A DNA stretch of 13,865 bases from Alphaproteobacteria bacterium (GTDB lineage Bacteria; Pseudomonadota; Alphaproteobacteria; Micropepsales; Micropepsaceae): NCBI GenBank assembly GCA_003451645.1, contig DMER01000137.1:7929-21793 (forward strand), read 5' to 3'. The translations under genes and the position numbers were made by a program. Of this stretch, positions 8,294-13,865 are shown in pieces. Under the pieces are notes generated by a model. It ran no database searches. It saw nothing but the letters and a program-made list of their open reading frames with translations, and was not told where the DNA came from. Numbering within the stretch: the stretch's first letter is position 1; each line of letters begins with the position of its first letter.

Positions 8294-8309
8294 GCACTGC
8301 GATCAGTGC
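8294..8309 (-). other. Short hairpin in the leader of the β-helix gene
   Basis: GCACTG and CAGTGC form a perfect six-base stem around a four-base loop, 26 bases before the preferred ATG. No T run follows, so a terminator is unlikely. It may be an mRNA leader structure or a small operator. Confidence 0.3.
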
Positions 8310-8323
8310 CGCTCTACGGGTTT

Positions 8324-8351
8324 AATCTAGCACACGGCTCACTATCGCCAA
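8324..8351 (-). promoter_or_regulatory. Candidate housekeeping promoter for the β-helix gene
   Basis: On the minus strand, TTGGCGA, 13 bases, then GCTAGATT fits the Caulobacter-type vegetative promoter (TTGACG-like box, 10–14 bases, GCTANAWC). Read as an E. coli-type promoter it is TTGGCG, 16 bases, TAGATT. It overlaps the last codons of the upstream CYTH–CHAD gene, and its start site would fall shortly before the leader hairpin and the ATG at 8267. This would let the β-helix gene be expressed independently of the gene upstream. Confidence 0.4.
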
Positions 8352-9931
8352 AAGGGTTCAGCGTCCGCAAAACGCCTCCAACGGCGCTGAGCTTGCTCCC
8401 AAAGGCGCTCGCCGGAGGCCATGTGCCAGCCAATCACCAAGCCGCCCGCGCGTTGCAAGTCCGCCTCCGGCGGCTCGTCGTTCGTGTCTTCGGTCGTTTG
8501 CAACAGTTTTCCAACAAGCTGAACCGCAACCGCATCATCGTTCAATTCGCCGAAAACGTCTTGCAAATCGCTCAGACTTGCCAAATAGCGCTTTGTGCTT
8601 TTGCGGGCGTAGCAGCTGGCCAGGAAGTCCGCCGAATAACGCAGCCGCTTGAGGCGGATGCGCAGTTCGTGGCGCTCTTCAATAGCGAGATCAGCCATGC
8701 GCAGGCCAAGCTCCTCAACCTTGGCGAGCCTCTTGTCCAAGCATTTCTGTGCGGTCTTGCTCAGCGGGCGTTCGTAAGGGCACGTCTTGTCTTCGGCCAG
8801 GGCGGTTTGGCTTTGGGTTTGGTCGACCCAGACATGGCCGGAGATCGCGGCGGCAATGTCGATAACAAAGAGGCGATAGCGCTCACTCTCAAGCTGTGCC
8901 ACCGCTTGGGCCCATGCGTCACGCCGGACCCTGCGAATGGCTGCAGCCATAGCAAACAAGCCGCTATCCTTTGGAAAGGCTGCGAACACCGGCGCAAACG
9001 TCCGGTTCTGAAAGACATCCCAGTCTCGCGCGCAGCCCAAGACGCTCGCGATCCATTTCATCTCACCCTTCAGACGTGCGATCTCGCTGTGGTCATAAGC
9101 GTTCCCGAACGCGGCAATGGCACTGCGCAGACGGCGAATGGCCACGCGCATTTGGTGAATGCCCTCGACATCCCGGCCGCGCAGGATCGCATTCTCATTG
9201 GCGATCATCTGCTTGAGGCCTTCGTGCATGATCAGAGCAAAGGCATCGCTCGTTCGCATATCGCCGTTGAGCGTCAGTGGTTTGGCCCGGACTGGCTTGT
9301 CTGTCGCGCCTTGCGCAAGGGCGTAGCCGCGGTCGGCCTTGCTTTCGAGGGAGAAGCGCAATGGGGTCTCACGGGCAACCAAACGTGCCAAGGCAAACAA
9401 GGCCGCGCTGTCACCCTCTTTGAGTTCCAGCTCGAGTTCGGCGACGGGCTGACTTACGCCTTCTTTGGCTCCCAGCGCGCGGATGGAGCCGTAATCAAAT
9501 GCTGCCTCAACCTTGAGCCCCTCTTCCGACATCAGGGGGATCGCGGTTCGCCGTACGTCCGTCTCAAATACGGGTTTGAGTTCGCCAGCCTCAGTCCAGT
9601 GGGTCAGCTTTTTGCGGATGTAACCGTCTTCAATGAGAGCCGGCTCCGGGGCCACTGCCGAGACGGCCGCATCCTGCTCAGCCCGGTCCCAGCGCGGGGC
9701 GGTCTTTCCATTCAGGCTCTTGACCGTTTGCGTCAACCGGCGGCCTTGCTTCCTAATCCGCAGCGACACGCCCTGTTCGGCGAGTGAGAAGTCACTGGTG
9801 TCAAAATAGGTTGTCTGCATGGCCGCTGTATTTGCGCGCCCGGCCGTCAAAGACTTCAACCACTGCGCCCTTCGCAAACGCTCGAGCGCCGCAGGCGGCC
9901 CTATCATTTTGAGTTCGAATTCTCGTGCCAT
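8342..9931 (-). CDS. CYTH–CHAD domain protein (putative inorganic triphosphatase)
   Basis: A 529-residue cytosolic protein. The N-terminal CYTH domain (about residues 1–205) starts with the diagnostic ExExK motif (E4, E6, K8 in MAREFELKM) and contains YFDTSDFSL, GVSLRIRKQG, and acidic/basic residues lining the triphosphate tunnel. Family members hydrolyse inorganic triphosphate or related compounds with a divalent metal. The C-terminal CHAD domain (about 227–515) is α-helical and rich in Arg and His. It shows the hallmark IHQMRVAIRRLRSAI near residue 258, and later RHELRIRLKRLRYSADF. CHAD domains are linked to polyphosphate binding. The architecture is that of E. coli YgiF. The start lacks a clear Shine-Dalgarno sequence and is preceded by an inverted repeat. 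The next gene on the strand begins 74 bases after its stop. Confidence 0.93.
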   Translation of the reverse strand: MAREFELKMIGPPAALERLRRAQWLKSLTAGRANTAAMQTTYFDTSDFSLAEQGVSLRIRKQGRRLTQTVKSLNGKTAPRWDRAEQDAAVSAVAPEPALIEDGYIRKKLTHWTEAGELKPVFETDVRRTAIPLMSEEGLKVEAAFDYGSIRALGAKEGVSQPVAELELELKEGDSAALFALARLVARETPLRFSLESKADRGYALAQGATDKPVRAKPLTLNGDMRTSDAFALIMHEGLKQMIANENAILRGRDVEGIHQMRVAIRRLRSAIAAFGNAYDHSEIARLKGEMKWIASVLGCARDWDVFQNRTFAPVFAAFPKDSGLFAMAAAIRRVRRDAWAQAVAQLESERYRLFVIDIAAAISGHVWVDQTQSQTALAEDKTCPYERPLSKTAQKCLDKRLAKVEELGLRMADLAIEERHELRIRLKRLRYSADFLASCYARKSTKRYLASLSDLQDVFGELNDDAVAVQLVGKLLQTTEDTNDEPPEADLQRAGGLVIGWHMASGERLWEQAQRRWRRFADAEPFWR

Positions 9932-9932
9932 A

Positions 9933-9989
9933 AGTCTGGCCTAAGCTGTTGTTCACTTAATCCAAAGCAACACAGGCCTCAGCCAGACT
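9933..9989 (-). repeat. Inverted repeat directly before the CYTH–CHAD start codon
   Basis: AGTCTGGC and GCCAGACT are perfect 8-base arms separated by 41 bases, with one arm ending one base before the ATG. In the mRNA the arms could pair and close a large loop, covering the initiation region. The loop also holds a self-complementary AGGCCT. With arms this short, chance is a real alternative. Confidence 0.35.
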
Positions 9990-10100
9990 CAGGCCGAGCC
10001 CCGAAAAAGCGTTCTGCACTATGTGAATAACTCTGGATGCGATCGTCGGTTCACGCAAGTGTCATAAAATGAATAGGCGCTTGAAGCCGTGAAACCTGGC

Positions 10101-10117
10101 TTTTTTGTCACAAAAAA
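10101..10117. repeat. AT-rich palindrome TTTTTTGT-C-ACAAAAAA
   Basis: A perfect 17-base dyad with 8-base arms around a central C, about 30 bases downstream of the hisF stop and 170 bases upstream of the CYTH–CHAD gene. It could be a protein-binding site or part of a promoter region. As RNA it would form only a weak A-U stem. Confidence 0.45.
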
Positions 10118-10146
10118 TAAATGCAAGTGATCGGGCCTTAAACTAT

Positions 10147-10905
10147 CTAAAGGCGTACTGCAATCCCTACATTGTGTAGGGCCATCTTAGCGTCTCGAAC
10201 GGAGTATTCGCCAAAGTGAAAGATTGACGCTGCGAGAACGGCACTCGCGTGTCCCAATTGGACGCCCTGAACCAAATGGTCGAGGGAGCCCACGCCGCCG
10301 GAGGCAATGACTGGGATTTGGACGCTGTCGGCGACCGCCCGCGTGAGCTCTAGGTCGTACCCATTCTTAGCCCCGTCCCGGTCCATGGAGGTCAGCAGGA
10401 TTTCTCCAGCGCCAAGGGCTTCGGCTTCTTGCGCATAAGCGACCGCGCCAAGGCCTGTCGGTGTCCGGCCGCCATGGGTAACGACCTCCCAATGGCCCGG
10501 TTTGGTTGCGCGGGCGTCGATTGCAACCACAACGCATTGGCTGCCAAAACGCTCCGCAGCCTCCTTGATCAACTCACGGCGTTCAACGGCTGCGGTATTG
10601 ACCGCAACCTTGTCGGCGCCAGCGAGCAGCAGTGCGCGGAAATCCTCCACTGAACGCACGCCACCGCCAACCGTCAGAGGCATGAAGCACTGCTCGGCCG
10701 TGCGATGAACCACATCCATAAGGATGGAGCGGCGCTCGTGGCTGGCCGTTATGTCCAAGAAGCACAGTTCATCCGCACCTTGTTCGTCATAGGCGCTGGC
10801 TGCTTCAACGGGATCGCCTGCATCCCTCAAATCCACAAAGCGCACACCCTTCACGACGCGGCCATCCTTGACGTCGAGGCAGGGAATGATGCGAACCTTA
10901 AGCAT
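10147..10905 (-). CDS. hisF: Imidazole glycerol phosphate synthase cyclase subunit HisF
   Basis: Cyclase subunit that, with ammonia from HisH, converts PRFAR into imidazole glycerol phosphate and AICAR, step five of histidine synthesis, in the cytosol. At 252 residues it has the usual length. It is a (βα)8-barrel with both catalytic aspartates in place: Asp11 in [16 protein letters not shown] and Asp130 in VVVAIDAR. Phosphate-binding loops TVGGGVRS and VIASGGVGS are clear. The ATG lies nine bases after the hisA stop with only a weak ribosome binding site, as expected for the last gene of a coupled his cluster. hisE, which often follows hisF in alphaproteobacteria, is absent downstream. Confidence 0.98.
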   Translation of the reverse strand: MLKVRIIPCLDVKDGRVVKGVRFVDLRDAGDPVEAASAYDEQGADELCFLDITASHERRSILMDVVHRTAEQCFMPLTVGGGVRSVEDFRALLLAGADKVAVNTAAVERRELIKEAAERFGSQCVVVAIDARATKPGHWEVVTHGGRTPTGLGAVAYAQEAEALGAGEILLTSMDRDGAKNGYDLELTRAVADSVQIPVIASGGVGSLDHLVQGVQLGHASAVLAASIFHFGEYSVRDAKMALHNVGIAVRL

Positions 10906-10914
10906 GGTCGTTGT

Positions 10915-11652
10915 TCAAGCGTAGTTGCGGACGCGGTCAAGGGCGGCCTTGGAGTCGATCCGCCCGTCATAGAGTGCGCGGCCTATAATCACGCCCGAGA
11001 CATTGTCGCAGCCATCCCGCGCACTCAAAAGCTCGTCAAGATCAGCCATGCCCCCGAACCCGCCGCTCGCAATCACTGGGATTTGCACGGATTCGGCCAG
11101 CTCCAGTGTTTCGGCGATGTTGATGCCCAGCCCAGTGCCGTCGCGAGCTATGTCAGTGTAGATAATCGTGGCGACGCCTGCGTCCTGCATGCGGTTGGCA
11201 AGCTCACCAGCCGTCAGGTGCGTTCCTTGGGCCCAGCCCTCAACCGCGACAATCCCAGCGCGTGCATCAATGCCAGCGGCGATGCGGCCTGGATAGGCCT
11301 GCGCGACTTCCCTCACCAGGTCTGCGTCGCGAACTGCCGCTGTTCCCAAGATAACTCTGGCCACGCCGCGTTGCAGCCAGAACTCAATTTGCGCCCTGGA
11401 CCTGATGCCGCCGCCCAGCTGCACTGGGATCGCCACGCGGCGTAGGATCGACTCCACGACGTCTGCATTTGCCGAGTGACCCTCCACCGCCCCGTCGAGG
11501 TCGACGACGTGAAGCCAGCGGAAGCCCATCAGCTCAAAAGCGCGGGCCTGGGCGGCAGGGTCGGTGTTGAAGACAGTCGCGCTGTCCATTTCGCCTTTGA
11601 TCAAGCGTACACACTGTCCGTCTTTGAGATCAATCGCAGGGTAAAGGATCAT
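10915..11652 (-). CDS. hisA: ProFAR isomerase HisA
   Basis: Cytosolic (βα)8-barrel enzyme that opens the ribose of ProFAR to give PRFAR, the substrate of HisF/HisH. The N-terminus [17 protein letters not shown] carries the catalytic Asp8, and AAGIDAR carries the second at about residue 129. The phosphate-binding motifs LGGGIRS and VIASGGFGG are present. I chose the ATG at 11652 (245 residues): it gives the family-typical N-terminus, and its ATGA overlaps the hisH stop by four bases. An ATG at 11661 would add only Met-Asp-Ala. The overlap suggests translational coupling to hisH. Confidence 0.97.
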   Translation of the reverse strand: MILYPAIDLKDGQCVRLIKGEMDSATVFNTDPAAQARAFELMGFRWLHVVDLDGAVEGHSANADVVESILRRVAIPVQLGGGIRSRAQIEFWLQRGVARVILGTAAVRDADLVREVAQAYPGRIAAGIDARAGIVAVEGWAQGTHLTAGELANRMQDAGVATIIYTDIARDGTGLGINIAETLELAESVQIPVIASGGFGGMADLDELLSARDGCDNVSGVIIGRALYDGRIDSKAALDRVRNYA

Positions 11653-12311
11653 GGCATCCATTTGAGGAAGTTCGTGAGCAGCTTCAATCCCTCGGCCTGG
11701 CTTTTCTCAGGATGGAATTGAAAGCCAAGAATGTTGTCGCGGCCGATGATCGCGGCGATGGGCTCACCATGGTGCGTCCCGGCAATCAGGTCGCTAGAAT
11801 TCGTCACTGCAAACCTATACGAATGAACAAAGTAGACGTTTTTCTCAATTTCAGCGCTATCGGACGCTTGCTCGAGCAAAGTTGGATGCGTCCTAACGAT
11901 GTTAAGGCCGTTCCAGCCCATATGGGGCACCTTCAGGGCCGGGTCTTGCGGTTGCAGCCGCACCACATCACCCTCGATCCAGTTAAGCCCGGCGTGAACG
12001 CCATGCTCCATACCGCGGGTCGCCAAAAGCTGCATCCCGACGCACACGCCGAGGAACGGCCGGCCTCGTTTGAAGACCGCGGCGGTTAACGCGTCGACCA
12101 TGCCGTCAATCGCGTTCAGGCCTTGCATGCAAGCAGCAAAGGCTCCGACGCCTGGGAGCACAACGCGGTCTGACTGTTCCACCTCTTCGGGCGAGGCGGT
12201 CACACTCACCCGTATCGCGAGAGCCGCTTCTGCGGCGGCGCGTTCCAGCGCCTTTGCCGCAGACCGCAAGTTTCCCGAGCCATAGTCGATGACCGCCAAT
12301 GTCTGTGTCAT
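11649..12311 (-). CDS. hisH: Imidazole glycerol phosphate synthase glutaminase subunit HisH
   Basis: Class I glutamine amidotransferase that releases ammonia from glutamine and passes it through the HisF barrel. At 220 residues it is a little longer than the common ~200–215. The catalytic triad is complete: Cys90 in GVCVGMQLL, and His200 and Glu202 in FQFHPEKS. The oxyanion-strand segment LPGVGAF and the N-terminal VIDYGSGNL are typical. It starts 18 bases after the orphan membrane protein gene without a visible Shine-Dalgarno sequence, and overlaps hisA at its 3' end. Confidence 0.97.
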   Translation of the reverse strand: MTQTLAVIDYGSGNLRSAAKALERAAAEAALAIRVSVTASPEEVEQSDRVVLPGVGAFAACMQGLNAIDGMVDALTAAVFKRGRPFLGVCVGMQLLATRGMEHGVHAGLNWIEGDVVRLQPQDPALKVPHMGWNGLNIVRTHPTLLEQASDSAEIEKNVYFVHSYRFAVTNSSDLIAGTHHGEPIAAIIGRDNILGFQFHPEKSQAEGLKLLTNFLKWMP

Positions 12312-12329
12312 CGCACCGGCATAACAGGC

Positions 12330-13139
12330 TCAGCGCCTGCGCGTGAAGGGGTAGGCAAGGGCTGCCAGCACGATAAGCTGAACGAAAGCCCGATACAAAA
12401 ACACAAACGCCGACATCATCAGATGGTCGGTGTTGTGGCGGACATTGCTCGTGCTGCAATCGAAGACCTCGAAAAAGTCGAGGAACGCAGCCTTCAGCGT
12501 CATATCCACCCAGAAGAAGTAGACCCGATAGTCAAAAACCGGGCCCGGCTCTGCCCCAGGCCGGTCAGAGACTATACTCATTGGAATGATGTCGGAAAAC
12601 GCGGTTGTGCAAGGAGACAAATGGTCTACGAGCAAGAACACCTGCGGCAAGGTGGCAAAGGTTTTGTCGCCATCTTCCGTTTGCGCCGCGAGGAAGCGGG
12701 CGCCCTCGAGGATCGCGCCAGTGGTCAGGGTCGCAGCGATAGGCATCGCCAAAAAGGCGAGAACTCCGTAGCTGTAAACGGCAAATGTGTTGGCCTTGTC
12801 GCTGTAGGCTCTGAAGAGCGGCAGCGCCACAGGGACCATGATCGCCCCGATTGCCAAGAACATGACTCCGAATTGGCCGAGAGCGAATTGGGTTTCGGGC
12901 GACCAGTCCCTGGTGAAATAGGCGAAAGGCGCGATGACCGCTAGCATTAGTAGTACGGGTAGAATGCGGCCCAAGATCCACCAATCAAGCCCCAGGCGCT
13001 GACGCGTCACCAGACGAAACAAAACCGCTAGAATATGTAACGCGGGCTGCACAATTGTCAGTGCAAACAACAACGCAAAGGCCGCCATCGGCACAAGCAG
13101 CACAAGGCCGGTCAGTACTGCAGACAATTCGGCTTGCAT
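12330..13139 (-). CDS. Unrecognised multi-pass membrane protein inside the his operon
   Basis: A 269-residue integral membrane protein whose family I do not recognise. Hydrophobic stretches lie at about residues 7–41 (one long or two short helices), 56–75, 85–109, 119–144 and 239–265. Between the fourth and the last lies a ~90-residue polar domain, probably extracytoplasmic or at the membrane surface. It holds two cysteines (LSPCTTAF and FDCSTSN) about 50 residues apart that could form a disulfide, plus several aromatic residues (DYRVYFFWVD). The C-terminus is basic (FTRRR). A GGGGGAG Shine-Dalgarno sequence precedes the ATG at 13139, favoured over the GTG immediately before it. It is co-directional with hisB (84 bases upstream) and hisH (18 bases downstream), so it is probably co-transcribed. 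A link to histidine metabolism is suggested only by position. Confidence 0.8.
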   Translation of the reverse strand: MQAELSAVLTGLVLLVPMAAFALLFALTIVQPALHILAVLFRLVTRQRLGLDWWILGRILPVLLMLAVIAPFAYFTRDWSPETQFALGQFGVMFLAIGAIMVPVALPLFRAYSDKANTFAVYSYGVLAFLAMPIAATLTTGAILEGARFLAAQTEDGDKTFATLPQVFLLVDHLSPCTTAFSDIIPMSIVSDRPGAEPGPVFDYRVYFFWVDMTLKAAFLDFFEVFDCSTSNVRHNTDHLMMSAFVFLYRAFVQLIVLAALAYPFTRRR

Positions 13140-13223
13140 CACACTCCCCCGCTTGTGCCCGATCCATTTCGCGTTTTCGAGGCCATCCGGTCAAGGTGAA
13201 TAGCTTGGCCATGTGACGGTGGA

Positions 13224-13817
13224 TCAGGTGTTGAGGGTACCTTTCACACTCGGGACCTCGCCATCCATGCGCGGATCGATCTCGAGCGCCTCCCTCAGCG
13301 CCCGTGCCAGCGCCTTGAAGCTGCTCTCCACAATGTGGTGGTTGTTTTCGCCGTAGAGATTTTCTATGTGAACCGTCAGGCCCGCATTCTGGGCGAAGGC
13401 TTGAAACCATTCCTTGAACAACTCGGTGTCCATTTCTCCCAGCTTTGGCCGCGAGAACGACACCTTCCAAATCAGGTAAGGGCGGTTGGAGGCATCCAGG
13501 CTGCAGCGGGTGAGCGCCTCATCCATCGGGATCAGTGCATTACCGAACCGGCGGATGCCAGCCCGGTCGCCCAGCGCCTTCATCACCGCCAAGCCGATAC
13601 AAATCCCTGTGTCCTCGGTGGTGTGGTGATAATCGATATGGAGGTCACCTTGGGCCCGGACCTTGAGGTCAATTAGGGAGTGTTTGGCAAAACTCTCCAG
13701 CATGTGGTCCAGGAACCCGATCCCGGTGTCGATGTCGTAGTCCCCCACCCCGTCCAAATCCAACTGGACGAATATTTCTGTTTCCCGGGTTTTCCGGTCG
13801 ATAACTGCGGTGCGCAT
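13224..13817 (-). CDS. hisB: Imidazoleglycerol-phosphate dehydratase HisB
   Basis: Manganese enzyme that dehydrates imidazole glycerol phosphate to imidazole acetol phosphate in histidine synthesis; cytosolic and typically a 24-mer. At 197 residues it is the monofunctional form, without the phosphatase domain fused in enterobacteria. Both metal-binding repeats are present: HHTTED at residues 64–69 and GENNHHIVE at 156–164, plus FLDHML at 35–40. I chose the ATG at 13817 because AGGAAGAG sits just before it and the protein then begins [15 protein letters not shown], as the family does. An in-frame ATG at 13862, at the window edge, would add 15 residues that look unlike the family. Confidence 0.97.
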   Translation of the reverse strand: MRTAVIDRKTRETEIFVQLDLDGVGDYDIDTGIGFLDHMLESFAKHSLIDLKVRAQGDLHIDYHHTTEDTGICIGLAVMKALGDRAGIRRFGNALIPMDEALTRCSLDASNRPYLIWKVSFSRPKLGEMDTELFKEWFQAFAQNAGLTVHIENLYGENNHHIVESSFKALARALREALEIDPRMDGEVPSVKGTLNT

Positions 13818-13825
13818 CTCTTCCT
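13818..13825 (-). promoter_or_regulatory. Shine-Dalgarno that fixes the hisB start
   Basis: AGGAAGAG on the minus strand lies directly upstream of the ATG at 13817. It supports this start over the more upstream in-frame ATG at 13862. Confidence 0.6.
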
Positions 13826-13865
13826 GTCCAAAACGAGCCAATGGCAGCACCCTGAGTTTCATGGT

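Larger units (their letters stand above)
9932..10146. other. 215-base intergenic region between hisF and the CYTH–CHAD gene
   Basis: This region holds no gene I can support. It is the 3' region of hisF and the leader of the CYTH–CHAD gene, both on the minus strand. It contains an 8-base inverted repeat (9933–9940 with 9982–9989), an AT palindrome (10101–10117) and a weak stem AAGCC/GGCTT (10084–10103). No hisE follows hisF here. No clear rho-independent terminator for hisF and no confident promoter are visible. Confidence 0.6.

Noticed and set aside
8306..9787. A 493-codon open frame on the plus strand
   Set aside because: It lies entirely antisense to the CYTH–CHAD gene, which has clear family motifs. 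The plus-strand translation has no recognisable domain; long antisense frames are common with this codon bias.
10050..10064. GTTC-N7-TGTC, similar to the alphaproteobacterial LexA box GTTC-N7-GTTC
   Set aside because: The second half-site is wrong at its key bases, and the neighbouring genes are not DNA-repair genes.
10084..10107. AAGCC/GGCTT stem followed by six T on the plus strand, looking like a terminator
   Set aside because: It points in the plus direction, where no gene ends nearby. On the minus strand, where hisF ends, the T run is on the wrong side, and the stem is only five base pairs.
10705..11445. A 246-codon plus-strand frame over hisF/hisA
   Set aside because: It is antisense to two well-supported his genes and its translation matches no family I know.
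12423..12944. A 173-codon plus-strand frame opposite the membrane protein gene
   Set aside because: The minus-strand frame has membrane segments and a good ribosome binding site. The plus-strand frame is charged, low in structure and has no ribosome binding site.

Overview
The window is a stretch of moderately GC-rich bacterial chromosome. It most resembles an alphaproteobacterium, possibly of the Caulobacterales/Hyphomonadales type. The reasons are the his gene order hisB–(membrane protein)–hisH–hisA–hisF, the scarcity of Shine-Dalgarno sequences in front of most genes, and one promoter-like site that fits the Caulobacter housekeeping consensus. The taxonomic call is an inference from gene order and sequence style only. 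I see no tRNA, rRNA, CRISPR array, transposase or phage gene.

Left part (1–3508). The 3' end of a large surface protein runs off the left edge. It carries a nidogen-like (NIDO) domain, a long passenger and a C-terminal autotransporter β-barrel. A 57-codon DUF2061-type membrane protein gene converges on it from the minus strand. A strong hairpin lies at their junction, and an AT-rich palindrome lies upstream of the small gene.

Middle plus-strand cluster (3509–6567). rimO (ribosomal protein S12 methylthiotransferase) overlaps by four bases the start of a voltage-gated ion channel gene with an unusual TLDGWS selectivity filter. Nine bases later comes an isocitrate lyase/PEP mutase superfamily enzyme. 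The tight spacing suggests one transcript.

Middle minus-strand pair (6576–9931). A CYTH–CHAD protein (putative triphosphatase/polyphosphate-binding) is followed by an unrecognised protein with a β-helix-like N-terminal region and two C-terminal membrane segments. The pair converges tail to tail with the rimO cluster, leaving only eight bases between the two stop codons.

Right part (10147–13817, minus strand). This is the central histidine biosynthesis cluster: hisB, an unrecognised 269-residue membrane protein, hisH, hisA and hisF. HisH and HisF together form imidazole glycerol phosphate synthase, HisA supplies its substrate, and HisB dehydrates its product. hisE and hisI are not in the window.

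There is no clearly new multi-gene system here. The items most worth a second look are the orphan membrane protein inside the his operon, the channel's selectivity filter, the NIDO–autotransporter fusion and the β-helix membrane protein.
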